Source: Acrocarpospora phusangensis
GTDB taxonomy: Bacteria; Actinomycetota; Actinomycetes; Streptosporangiales; Streptosporangiaceae
Reading direction: 5' to 3'
Assembly (NCBI RefSeq): GCF_016862995.1
Contig: NZ_BOOA01000055.1
Location: 1 to 57,875 of the forward strand
Length of the DNA: 57,875 bases
Position numbers and translations under genes: made by a program. The notes beneath the pieces were generated by a model. It saw only the letters and a program-made list of their open reading frames with translations, had not been told where the DNA came from and did no database searches. Below, piece by piece: positions 33,632 to 43,334 of this stretch. The first letter of the stretch is position 1. Each line of letters begins with the position of its first letter.

Positions 33632-33710
33632 CTCTCGCCGTTATCCAGCGCCGTTAACGCAGGTGACGCTGCTCGCCGCACCGGCGCCAAGCGTGATCGG
33701 CTTCATTCTG
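33632..33710. repeat. Dispersed repeat, copy B
   Basis: Bases 33632-33667 match copy A (2518-2553) with one change in 36. After the core the copies drift apart but share CCGGCG-CAAG and TTCATTCTG. The orientation is the same. It lies in the gene-free stretch between the WYL and FmdB genes. Confidence 0.65.
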
Positions 33711-33829
33711 TAGGGGTTCTTCACGTCGCCTTAGTAGTCGCTGATGAGCGTGACGCATTCAGTTGATCGTTCTTGTTCGCCGGCTCGATCAGGCCGCAGG
33801 TGTCCTGACCATGACGCCGGGGCTGTTGG

Positions 33830-33870
33830 CGCCGGTTCGCGGGTTTCAGGCGCGCGGGGGCGAACCGGCG
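33830..33870 (-). terminator. Inverted repeat downstream of the FmdB gene
   Basis: An 11-bp stem (arms 33830-33840 and 33860-33870, GCCGGTTCGC type) surrounds a 19-nt loop. It lies about 45 nt beyond the minus-strand FmdB stop. The rest of 33711-33913 contains nothing I can call. Confidence 0.4.
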
Positions 33871-33913
33871 GCTCCGGAGGGTCGGATTCGCCTGCCGGGT
33901 CCGGGTGTGGCGG

Positions 33914-34132
33914 TCAGCCGCAGCAGCCGCCTCCGCAGCAGCCACCGCCGCCACCGGAGGCGCGGGGCGCGCTCGCAGCCGACGCGGCTCCTGTCACCGC
34001 CACGGTGGACAGCAGTTTCACCGTGTCGTCGTGTCCGCCCGGGCAGGTCGCGGGCGCATTCGCCTCGGCCATCGGCCGGTTCAACTCGAACGTGGAACCA
34101 CAGGACCGACACCGGTAGTCATAGCGAGGCAT
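33914..34132 (-). CDS. FmdB family zinc ribbon protein
   Basis: A 72-residue protein starting MPRYDYRCRSCGSTFEL, the FmdB/CxxC regulatory-protein signature. The second cysteine position of the usual ribbon is CPGGHDD, so that knuckle is altered from CxxC to a single Cys with nearby His. The tail is Gly/Cys-rich (GGGGGCCGGGCCG), as in many actinobacterial members, and may bind metal. The role is unknown; family members lie near transport and C1 genes. No ribosome site is evident. A large tandem repeat array starts upstream. Confidence 0.85.
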   Translation of the reverse strand: MPRYDYRCRSCGSTFELNRPMAEANAPATCPGGHDDTVKLLSTVAVTGAASAASAPRASGGGGGCCGGGCCG

Positions 34133-34268
34133 AGGCGCATCATAATCCGTGCCGGAGCCGGCATCGCGCCGGAACGGAGCCGATCGGTTCGATCCTGCGT
34201 CTGTGATCGGCTTGACAGGATGCCATAACTACACCGCCAGGGGTATGGGCGACGGTAGGCGGACGGGG

Positions 34269-34850
34269 CAACAGCCGTGCCGCCGGAGGCAGTGGCCATC
34301 GGAACTGGCGGTCGCGTGTGGGACATGGGCGCGTGGTCGGCTGCGCGCGAGCGCAAAGACGGGGATGCGTGGGGAGCAACCGTCCCACCGCCGGGGGCAT
34401 GGGTGACGGCAACCGGGTGCGGCAGCAGCCGTGCCGCCGGAGGCACGGACGACCGGAGCCGGTGGCCGCGGCGCCGGGGAACGTGTCCGGCTGCGCGCAA
34501 GCGCAAAGACGGGGATGCGTGGGGAGCAACCGCACCACCGCCAGCGGCACGGACGACGGCACGCGGGCGGGGAACAGCCGTGTGGCCGGAGGCATGGGCC
34601 ATCAGAACCGGTGATCACGCGTGGGGGCATGAGCGGATGGCCGGCTGCGCGCAAGCGCGACAAAGGGTGGGCGGGTGGGGCAGCAACTGTGCCGCCGCCG
34701 GAGGCATGGACGACGGCAACCGGCTGCCGCAACAGCCGTGTCGGCGGAGGCATGGGCCATCGGCACCGGTTGCCGTGTGTGTCGGGGCAGGAGCCGCGTG
34801 GTTGGCTGCGCGCGAGCGCGAACGAGAGTGGGTGGGGGAAACGCTCAAGA
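34269..34850. repeat. Tandem repeat array, about 150-bp units, 3.8 copies
   Basis: Units start at 34269, 34423, 34572 and 34730 (lengths 154, 149, 158 and about 121), each with (c/g)A(a/g)CAGCCGTG. Each carries GGCTGCGCGC(g/a)AGCGC near the middle, and the first two also share AAAGACGGGGATGCGTGGGG. Similarity is high between units 1 and 2 and lower for 3 and 4. All six frames stay open over long stretches, but the translations are Arg/Pro/Ala low complexity, so I call it noncoding. The last unit reaches the 3' end of the neighbouring GNAT gene. Confidence 0.8.
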
Positions 34851-35684
34851 GAAACTGATGGTTGCGTAATCGGCTACCGGGACATAGCCGATCGCTTGGT
34901 AGATCGAATTGGAGATCGGATTCGAGAGATCCGTGAAGAGAAGGATCTCCGTCGCCCCATCGTCGATCGCTTTACGCGTCGCCGCGTACGTAACCGCCGA
35001 CCCGTACCCATGCCGACGAAACTCCGGCGGCGTATAAACAGGCCCAATCCGGGACATTCCCGAGATCGGCACAGAGACCCCCGCCAAAGAGACAGGCTGC
35101 CCCGCCAACTCCCACCAAACAAGCTCTTTGCGATTCAACCGCGCCGAAACAACCGGCCCAGGATCAGCAGCGGCATCCACATGCGCCTCATGCTGAAACA
35201 TCCTGAACCAGTGAACAGCGGCCCCAAGATCCTCCGGCGTCGCCAGCCGAGCCCGCCCAGGGCCGTACAAAGCGGACTGCCCACCAGGCCCCATGGGCGC
35301 CACCAGCGTGCTAAGCCGGTAAAGCCGCTCCGACCGCCGCTCCTTCTCCTGCTGCCACCACGCCGACGAGAACGTGGACACGGTCTCCACCGGCCCCGTC
35401 ACCCCCGGCAGTTCCCTCCCCCGATTCACCAATTGCCCCACCAACGCCGGCAACTCCGCGAACGGCGAAGCCCCCAGCAACAGCGGATACGGCGGCGTAT
35501 GACATAACGCCCCCCGAACCTCCCCGTGCTCGACATACCAGCCCAGCAAAGGATCCGAGTACTGGCCGCTCCGAATCCAGCGCAACACGGTCAACAGCAC
35601 CGTGTTGCGCACAGGGTCACGGAGCAGCCAGGGCTCGGCTGCTTCGGCGTAGGCCGACACGTCTGAGGTGAGCGTCCACGTCAT
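34845..35684 (-). CDS. GNAT family N-acetyltransferase (279 aa)
   Basis: A two-part acetyltransferase. The N-terminal half (TSDVSAYAEAAEPWLLRDPVRNTVLL) is a lid-like domain common in 270-290-residue actinobacterial GNATs. The catalytic GNAT half has ISGMSRIGPVYTPPEFRRHGYGSAVT, an acetyl-CoA loop of R-R-H-G-Y-G-S type, and ends with NPISNSIYQAIGYVPVADYATISF. The ATG at 35684 gives the family N terminus. The substrate is unknown. The stop lies at the edge of the large tandem repeat array. An HNH gene lies 31 nt upstream on the same strand. Confidence 0.9.
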   Translation of the reverse strand: MTWTLTSDVSAYAEAAEPWLLRDPVRNTVLLTVLRWIRSGQYSDPLLGWYVEHGEVRGALCHTPPYPLLLGASPFAELPALVGQLVNRGRELPGVTGPVETVSTFSSAWWQQEKERRSERLYRLSTLVAPMGPGGQSALYGPGRARLATPEDLGAAVHWFRMFQHEAHVDAAADPGPVVSARLNRKELVWWELAGQPVSLAGVSVPISGMSRIGPVYTPPEFRRHGYGSAVTYAATRKAIDDGATEILLFTDLSNPISNSIYQAIGYVPVADYATISFS

Positions 35685-35715
35685 GATTCGATTGTGCCCG
35701 TCCGATCAGCGAGGT

Positions 35716-36225
35716 TCAGGCCGCCGACTCCGAGAGGTAAGGAGCCCACTGCGGATCACCGTCGAATTGTGCACCAATCAGCCGCCAGTGCGCACCGCGA
35801 GGTACGGCTGGGCTGACCCGGAGCGACCATCCGATCTCTTCCAGCAGCTTGTCCGCCTTGCGATGATTACAAGGCATACACGAGGCGACGCAATTCTCCC
35901 AGGTGTGCGGGCCACCTTTGGATCTAGGGATAACATGGTCAATGGTCTCGGCCCGCTGCCCGCAGTAGGCGCAGCGGAAATCGTCCCGGCGCATGAGCGC
36001 CGCCCGTGTGAGCGGGATCCGGGACCGGTACGGTATGCGGATGTACCGCCTCAGCCGGATCACGGACGGCACGTCCAGGGTCCGGGTGGCGGATCTGAGA
36101 ACCGTGCCCCTGCCGTCCCGGTGGACGACGTCGGCCTTCTCCCGTAGCACCAGGATGATCGCCCGATGCAGGGAGAGCGTGGTCAGCGGCTCGTAGGTGG
36201 CGTTGAGGAGTAGGACTTGGCGCAT
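35716..36225 (-). CDS. HNH endonuclease family protein
   Basis: A 169-residue protein of a form widespread in actinobacteria: MRQVLLLNATYEPLTTLSLHRAIILVL at the start, then the HNH domain with FRCAYCG, AETIDHVIPRSKGGPHTWENCVASC and CNHRKADK. These give two CxxC zinc pairs and the His-Asn-His catalytic set. The family is described as an HNH nuclease, but its cellular target is not established. The ATG at 36225 overlaps the stop of a 40-residue ORF (TGATG), so its translation is probably coupled to that small frame. Confidence 0.9.
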   Translation of the reverse strand: MRQVLLLNATYEPLTTLSLHRAIILVLREKADVVHRDGRGTVLRSATRTLDVPSVIRLRRYIRIPYRSRIPLTRAALMRRDDFRCAYCGQRAETIDHVIPRSKGGPHTWENCVASCMPCNHRKADKLLEEIGWSLRVSPAVPRGAHWRLIGAQFDGDPQWAPYLSESAA

Positions 36226-36347
36226 CAGCCGGCCTCCACGGCAGTCTCGGCGGGCTTCGCAGCCGGCCGGAGAGTGGCGTGTCGCGGTGCGACGACTGTG
36301 CGCCTACGTTGTGGCCCCACCTGTTGGGACTCGGGTGTTTCCTTCAC
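36225..36347 (-). CDS. 40-aa ORF translationally coupled to the HNH gene
   Basis: The complement from GTG at 36347 encodes 40 residues: a polar start (VKETPESQQVG), a basic middle (PQRRRTVVAPRHATLRPAAK) and a Pro/Ala/Glu tail. GGCGGAGG lies 5 nt before the GTG, a near-ideal ribosome site. The stop overlaps the HNH start codon as TGATG. These two signs make it a credible gene or leader peptide, though too short for most gene callers. I cannot assign a function. Confidence 0.6.
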   Translation of the reverse strand: MKETPESQQVGPQRRRTVVAPRHATLRPAAKPAETAVEAG

Positions 36348-36536
36348 GAAGACCTCCGCCGGACGGTCCAGCGGATGGTCACCACGGCACCGTCCTCAAC
36401 CAAAGTGTGGCCTTTGCGATGACCTGTCCGCCACCCCATAACCTGGGCGACTGATACGCCTGGTGCTCTTTATGCCCCAGCGATCATCTTTTTACTCCCC
36501 GCTATTCGGGGGTACGACTCTGTCGGTGGCCTGCCC

Positions 36537-36542
36537 TAAAGT
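36537..36542 (+). promoter_or_regulatory. -10-like hexamer before the prolyl oligopeptidase gene
   Basis: TAAAGT ends 6 nt before the ATG at 36549. No ribosome binding site is visible, so a leaderless start is likely. Confidence 0.45.
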
Positions 36543-36548
36543 GCGAGC

Positions 36549-38618
<2,070 letters not shown>

Positions 38619-38631
38619 CCACACCGCCACA

Positions 38632-38668
38632 GCCCGGCGGGAAGCCCTTCTCAGGGCTCCTGCCGGGC
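38632..38668. terminator. Bidirectional terminator between the peptidase gene and purU
   Basis: An imperfect stem of about 15 bp (GCCCGGC-GGGA-AGCCCT with AGGGCT-CC-TGCCGGGC) closes a TCTC loop, midway between the two convergent stops. Confidence 0.75.
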
Positions 38669-38680
38669 GCCAGGGTCCGG

Positions 38681-39529
38681 CTAGCGCGGGAAGATGACGG
38701 TCTTGTGCCCGTCCAGAAGGATCCGGTGCTCCGCGTGCCAGCGCACCGCGCGGGCCAGCGCCTGGCACTCGAGGTCCTTCCCGATGGCGACCAGGTCGGC
38801 CGCCGAGTGCGTGTGGTTCACCCGCGCCACCTCCTGCTCGATGATCGGCCCCTCGTCCAGGTCGGCCGTGACGTAGTGCGCCGTGGCCCCGATCAGCTTG
38901 ACCCCCCGGGCATGCGCCTGGTGGTACGGCTTGGCCCCCTTGAACGACGGCAGGAACGAGTGATGAATGTTGATCACTCGCCCGGACAGCTTGGCGCACA
39001 GATCCTCGGACAGCACCTGCATGTACCGCGCCAGCACCACCAGATCCGCCCGGTAGTGATCGACCAGGGTGAGGATCTCGGCCTCCTGCCTGGCCTTCGT
39101 CTCCGGCGTCACCGGCAGGTGGTGGTAGTCGATCCCGTACGACTGGGTGAGCGGCCGAAGGTCCGGATGGTTGGACGCGACCGCGACGATCTCGATGTCG
39201 AGCAGCCGGGAGCGCACCCGGTAGAGCAGGTCGTTCAGGCAGTGATCGAACTTGCTGACCAGCACCAGCACCCGGGGCTTCACCGCCCGGTCGAAAAGTT
39301 GTAGCTCCATCCGGAATTCGGTGGCGAGCGCGGCGAAGGCGGCGTTCAGATCGTCCATCGGCGCCTCGCCGGTGAACTGCACGCGCATGAAGAAACGGTC
39401 CTCAGCGGGATCGCCGAACTGCTGGCTCTCGGTGATGTTGCACCCTCGCCCGGCGAGCAATCCGGAGACGGCCGCGACCACCCCGGGCCGGTCGGGGCAC
39501 GACAGGGTCAGCACATATTCGGCAGTCAT
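38681..39529 (-). CDS. purU: Formyltetrahydrofolate deformylase
   Basis: An enzyme of 282 residues that hydrolyses 10-formyltetrahydrofolate to formate and tetrahydrofolate, balancing one-carbon pools and feeding formate to PurT. The N-terminal ACT domain (about 1-80) starts YVLTLSCPDRPGVVAAVSG. The formyltransferase domain has ARYMQVLS, the catalytic INIHHSFLPSFKGAKPYHQA and TAHYVTADLDEGPIIEQE. All match PurU. AAGGA lies 6 nt before the ATG at 39529. It is divergent from the Nudix gene. Confidence 0.95.
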   Translation of the reverse strand: MTAEYVLTLSCPDRPGVVAAVSGLLAGRGCNITESQQFGDPAEDRFFMRVQFTGEAPMDDLNAAFAALATEFRMELQLFDRAVKPRVLVLVSKFDHCLNDLLYRVRSRLLDIEIVAVASNHPDLRPLTQSYGIDYHHLPVTPETKARQEAEILTLVDHYRADLVVLARYMQVLSEDLCAKLSGRVINIHHSFLPSFKGAKPYHQAHARGVKLIGATAHYVTADLDEGPIIEQEVARVNHTHSAADLVAIGKDLECQALARAVRWHAEHRILLDGHKTVIFPR

Positions 39530-39674
39530 CCGGATTCCTTAGTGGCGCGTGTCCATCGGCAAAGATGATAGCGCTCCGGTGATTTCCCGGCCCGAATGCG
39601 ACAGCGAGGCACTTCGCCGTCCCTTTGTCCCCCGCGCGCCCGCGGCCATGCGCCAGATGGCAGGATTGGCGGAC

Positions 39675-40112
39675 GTGGCTGACTCCCGACCCGCGGCCCG
39701 GGTTCTCTGCGTGGACGGTCAGGGCCGTGTGCTCCTGCTGCGCTGGCATGATCACGTGAGCGATGTCGTGTTCTGGGAACCGCCCGGCGGCGGCATCGAA
39801 CCCGGCGAGACACCCTTGGAAGCGGCCCGCCGGGAACTCGCCGAAGAGACGGGGCTACCCGGCGACAACGTCCTTGACCAGTGGATTCCCGTCGAACGGG
39901 ACTACCACTGGCTGGGCGTGCACTACATCAAGACCGAGCCGTTCTTCCTGGCCCGGTACGACGGCACGCCCGACGTCGCCTCGGCGGAGCTCACCCCGGA
40001 GGAGCACGGCACCTATCGGGGGCACGCCTGGCATTCCCGGGCGGAGCTGGCCGCGCTCCCCGAGCCGGTCGAGCCGCCGAACCTGCTCACGATTCTCGAC
40101 CACTTACTCTGA
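39675..40112 (+). CDS. Nudix hydrolase
   Basis: A pyrophosphohydrolase of about 145 residues. The Nudix box is complete: GGGIEPGETPLEAARRELAEETGL, written G-x5-E-x7-R-E-L-x-E-E-x-G-L. It is preceded by the fold's first strand (ARVLCVDGQGRVLLLRW), and VFWEPPGG places the box. The substrate (nucleotide sugars, oxidised dNTPs or others) cannot be read from the sequence. The frame is open from 39549, but conserved sequence begins near the GTG at 39675, which I prefer; the ATGs at 39648 and 39657 are possible. Confidence 0.88.
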   Translation: MADSRPAARVLCVDGQGRVLLLRWHDHVSDVVFWEPPGGGIEPGETPLEAARRELAEETGLPGDNVLDQWIPVERDYHWLGVHYIKTEPFFLARYDGTPDVASAELTPEEHGTYRGHAWHSRAELAALPEPVEPPNLLTILDHLL

Positions 40113-40176
40113 GACGCTTCAGGACCCCGCCCGGTTACCGGCAGACCTCGGAAACTTTCATTCCACCGGACATCAT

Positions 40177-40680
40177 TTACCTGGTGAATTGACCAGAATT
40201 CACAGGAATTAGCGATTTTTCGCCATAAAGGACGACGCTGTCTCCGCGGACCTCGCGGCTCAGTTCGCGCCAGCCGTACTTGCGGTAGAGCTCGATCGCG
40301 GCGCCCTGCTGGAGGGTGGTGTCCCCCCGCAGCAGGCTGTAGCCCAGCTCGCGGGCGCGCTGTTCGAGGAGTTCGAGGATCTGCGCGCCGTACCCGCGGC
40401 GCTGGTGCTCCGGGTGCACGCGCAGGCGGCACATCTCCGCCGTCTCGTCGTCCAGGCGGCGCAGTCCGCCCATGGCCACGATCCGGCCGCCGGGCACCTC
40501 GCCGACCAGGAACTCGCCCCGGTCGGCCAGATACACCTCGGTGATCCGGGGGAAGTCGTCGTCGTAGTAGACGCCGTCGCCGGGAGCCAGCCCGACTTGG
40601 GCAAGGCTGATCTGGTGCAGCGCCCAGACCGCGTCCAGATCGGACCAGCGATAGCGCCGCACCCGTAACGGGAAGCTCAT
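40177..40680 (-). CDS. GNAT family N-acetyltransferase coupled to an XRE regulator
   Basis: A small acetyltransferase of 167 residues. It starts MSFPLRVRRYRWSDLDAVWAL, has the acetyl-CoA site CRLRVHPEHQRRGYGAQILELL (Q-R-R-G-Y-G) and ends with GAAIELYRKYGWRELSREV. The ATG at 40680 overlaps the stop of the XRE-type regulator gene by 4 nt (ATGA), so the two are translated together. The regulator probably controls this enzyme or works with it. The substrate is unknown. The short gap to the Nudix stop contains no clear terminator. Confidence 0.9.
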   Translation of the reverse strand: MSFPLRVRRYRWSDLDAVWALHQISLAQVGLAPGDGVYYDDDFPRITEVYLADRGEFLVGEVPGGRIVAMGGLRRLDDETAEMCRLRVHPEHQRRGYGAQILELLEQRARELGYSLLRGDTTLQQGAAIELYRKYGWRELSREVRGDSVVLYGEKSLIPVNSGQFTR

Positions 40681-42248
40681 AAACCCCCCACCAGATCGCC
40701 GAGGTCGAGCTGGGCCCGGTCCAGGGCGACGTCCCTGAGCCGGTCCAGGCCCTTGACGTCCCCGTGCTTGGTCGTCACGCCGTTGATCAGCTCGTTCACG
40801 CGGGCGATCACCAGTTCGGTGCGGTGGATCTTCTCGATCATCTCCAGCGCCCTGGTGGCCAGCTGCACGGCTTCCTCGGGGTCGCCCTCGATCAGGCGGC
40901 ACTGGGCCAGGTCGAGCCGGATGAGCGTCTGGTCCAGCGGCTCGCCCTCGTACTGCCCCAGGGCCTGCTCCAGGACGACGTCCGCCTCAAGCGTCTCGCC
41001 GAGCCGTACCAGCACGTCGCCCTGGTAGAAGTAGAGTTGGCGCTCGGTGTAGCCGAACGCGGTGTCCTCCTGCTCGGAGGGGACCATCTGGGAGAACGCG
41101 GTGCGGGCCCGGGACAGCGCCCGCTTGGCCTGGTCGACCACGTCCTTCTTCTGGCCGTTGCTGCCGGCCAGCATGGCCAGCGCCCTGGCCTCCACGACCG
41201 GGGCCATGGTCTTCGCCGCGCAGGGCGTCTGACCGGCCATGTCGCGGCTCTTCTTGGCCAGGGTGAGGGCCTCGCGCGGGTCGCCGTAGTACAGCGGCAC
41301 GAGCGCCTCGCGGGCCACCACCCAGGCGCGCAGCGCGCGGTCGCCCGTCTCGTCCGCCGCGGTCCTGCCGGTGCGGAAGAAGGAGCGCGCGAGCCGGTGG
41401 TCGCCCAGGTCGATCATGATCATGCCGCACAGCCCGGAGAGCTGCGCCGCCATCCGGCAGAGCCGCTCCTGCAGATCGACCGGCTGGCGCCGTTCCATCG
41501 CCTTGCGCACCGCCGCGAATTCCAGCAGCACGTCGCAGAGCAGCCGCAGCGGCGGGGTGTTCATATATTGGCGGCCGAAGCCGATCGTGGACTCCTCCCA
41601 CTGATCGAGCATGGCGGGCGAGACGGTCGCCGACACCATGGTGTCGTCCATCCGCCGCCTGATGTTCTCAACCGCACCCAGGACCTGGCCGTCCAGGCTC
41701 ACCGAGGTGCCGGCGAGGAGCTTCAACAGCGTCCTCCGTAGCACGTTCTCGTCCTCCTCGCCCCCGCCCGTTGAGGGGTCGCCGCCGTCCGAGAGGATCA
41801 GCAGCTCACGCGAGACGGGGGATGTGTCGGATCTTCCGTCCTGCAGGTCGCCGCCGCGGACGACGCCCGGCATGCGGTGCCCATGACCGCAGATGCACGG
41901 ACCGTCGTAGCCCAAGGCGACCGGCTCGACCCGGTAGACGCAACACAGGTAGTGGAGGTATTCGGGCCCGGGGCGTTTCAGTCCGGACTCGTACGCGGAC
42001 AGCAGCGTTTCCCCGATCCCCGGGATCGCCTTCCCGTCCCGCTCGAAGAGGGCGCGCACCTGCTCGATCACGTCGGCGAGCGCGATGCCGTTCGAAAGCC
42101 GGTGGGATTTGATCCGGGTGGTGCCGAACAGCGGCGAGCATGTTTCGAAGATCTCTTCGGCGATGCTCGCCAGGCTCCGTCCGGCGGCCAGGCCTCGCGC
42201 CCGGACCCGCCTCGCGGTCTCCGTCTCCTTGTGTTGCCTGCCGGACAT
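40677..42248 (-). CDS. XRE-type helix-turn-helix regulator with TPR-like C terminus
   Basis: A predicted cytoplasmic regulator of 523 residues. The N-terminal part (about 15-100) contains a helix-turn-helix-like segment ending GIGETLLSAYESGLKRPGPEYLHYLCCVYRVEP, the layout of an XRE domain with a long insertion. Residues about 190-515 are a helical repeat array resembling TPRs (GDHRLARSFFRTGRTAADET, GDPREALTLAKKSRDMAG, LGQYEGEPLDQTLIRLDLAQCRLIEGDPEEAVQLATRAL). The ATG at 42248 has GAGAGGGG upstream. It overlaps the GNAT gene and is divergent from an 86-residue gene. TPRs of this type often bind peptides or ligands. Confidence 0.85.
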   Translation of the reverse strand: MSGRQHKETETARRVRARGLAAGRSLASIAEEIFETCSPLFGTTRIKSHRLSNGIALADVIEQVRALFERDGKAIPGIGETLLSAYESGLKRPGPEYLHYLCCVYRVEPVALGYDGPCICGHGHRMPGVVRGGDLQDGRSDTSPVSRELLILSDGGDPSTGGGEEDENVLRRTLLKLLAGTSVSLDGQVLGAVENIRRRMDDTMVSATVSPAMLDQWEESTIGFGRQYMNTPPLRLLCDVLLEFAAVRKAMERRQPVDLQERLCRMAAQLSGLCGMIMIDLGDHRLARSFFRTGRTAADETGDRALRAWVVAREALVPLYYGDPREALTLAKKSRDMAGQTPCAAKTMAPVVEARALAMLAGSNGQKKDVVDQAKRALSRARTAFSQMVPSEQEDTAFGYTERQLYFYQGDVLVRLGETLEADVVLEQALGQYEGEPLDQTLIRLDLAQCRLIEGDPEEAVQLATRALEMIEKIHRTELVIARVNELINGVTTKHGDVKGLDRLRDVALDRAQLDLGDLVGGL

Positions 42249-42574
42249 ACCGGCCCCTCTCTCGTGGCCGGCCGTACGCGCCGCCCACATGTCCCTGACC
42301 GGTCCACATCTGCTGACTCAGCGTAACCCTGAGGTCGCACTGCGCCCAGACAAAATGATGGACCAGGTTTGCCCGGCCCGGTACCGCTGTCGAACGTGCT
42401 GATTAAGGATCGTCCACCCCCGGGCTGTTTCTTTCAACCCACTTGGTGGTAACCGCATCCAGAGCTGCCGTTCCGCTTCGTTGACCGGTGCGGCCCAGTA
42501 AGTCATCTTGGGCCAACCAGCACCGAAACGCAGAATCGCAAATCACCAAAAGAGCCTGAGAAGGAGGACGAACG
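42249..42574. other. Divergent control region of the XRE and 86-aa genes
   Basis: This 326-bp gap separates two divergent genes and should hold both promoters and operators of the XRE regulator. I see no strong palindrome or recognised motif, and no gene. Confidence 0.3.
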
Positions 42575-42835
42575 GTGGGGGAGGACGATTTCGGGCATCT
42601 GGAGCGCCTCGCTTCGGAGCTCGGCACTCGGGGGTTTCATGCGCGAGTGGTGCACAGTCAGACCGGCCGTGCCTTCGTCCGCGTGATCAACCCGAATGCG
42701 ACCAGTCTCACCGAGAACGTCGTCTGCAGGGCGGCGGACTACTGGTGGTCCTGGGGGGAGCGGATGCACCGGGCGGATGATCCGGCCGGCGCCGCGACGA
42801 AGGTCGCACGCGTACTCGCCGCGGTGGGCGAATAA
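42575..42835 (+). CDS. Small conserved-type protein (86 aa) beside the XRE regulator
   Basis: The 86-residue product begins MGEDDFGHLERLASELGTRG, has a strand-rich middle (FHARVVHSQTGRAFVRVINPNATSLTENVVCRAADYWWSWGE, a compact alpha/beta fold by eye) and ends in a short helix. GTG at 42575 follows AAGGAGG at a good distance, so it is clearly translated. Small proteins with this V(x)NP...W.WG pattern often lie next to XRE regulators in actinomycetes, but I know no function. It may be a partner or target of the divergent regulator. Confidence 0.75.
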   Translation: MGEDDFGHLERLASELGTRGFHARVVHSQTGRAFVRVINPNATSLTENVVCRAADYWWSWGERMHRADDPAGAATKVARVLAAVGE

Positions 42836-42909
42836 CCGAAATGATCGCACCCGCGATGAACCAGGTGAAGCGCAGTCACCTCGGCATATCGCGGCCACCG
42901 CGGCTCGAC

Positions 42910-42971
42910 GGGACCGGCGGAATGCCCGGTGCGGAACGTTCCCTGGAGCGTTGTGGCATTCCGCCGGTCCC
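42910..42971. terminator. Large perfect inverted repeat
   Basis: Two 17-bp arms match exactly (42910-42926 and 42955-42971, GGGACCGGCGGAATGCC type) around 28 nt that contain the palindrome GGAACGTTCC. It lies 75 nt after the 86-residue gene and may end its transcript, or it may be a protein-binding element. Confidence 0.6.
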
Positions 42972-43034
42972 GAAACCAGCGAATGTGATCGGTACTGGTA
43001 CGTGAATTTCGTGGGCCTTCGGGCTCACGCGGCT

Positions 43035-43065
43035 CGGGTACGGCTCCGGCGCGGAGCCGTACCCG
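43035..43065. terminator. Second hairpin downstream
   Basis: A perfect 14-bp stem (CGGGTACGGCTCCG with its complement) closes a 3-nt loop. It follows the larger inverted repeat by 63 nt. The remainder of 42836-43334 shows no gene; its last 100 bases probably hold the MscS gene promoter. Confidence 0.6.
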
Positions 43066-43334
43066 GCTGAATGCCGTTCGGCACGGGAGACCGGGCTGGA
43101 CGGCCATCGGGGGGATCCCCCTCCCGGAGAACGGCTTGGATCTGCTTCCGGGTGCATGTCCCAGCCCTGCCAGTCGTCACAGGAAGGTCCTGTCCCGCCC
43201 TCCGCGGCCCGGGTCAGGGCCCTCACGTCTCCCCGGCGTAATGTGACGGAGGCCGGTTCGCTCGGCAATAGGGTGTTGGTCGACCAGCGTTGACCATTTT
43301 TGCCGAATGAACTGATCCGAGGGGGATCCACCTC

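Noticed and set aside
2518-33710. Attachment sites of a 31-kb integrated element
   Set aside because: The 36-bp direct repeats could suggest attL/attR, but the interval holds housekeeping genes (ilvD, pepN, def, galT) and no integrase or phage gene, and neither copy lies in a tRNA.
34081-34753. Several long minus-strand frames rich in Pro, Arg and Leu across the tandem repeat array
   Set aside because: All frames stay open there because of base composition. The translations are low complexity with no ribosome sites, and repeat unit lengths are not all multiples of three.
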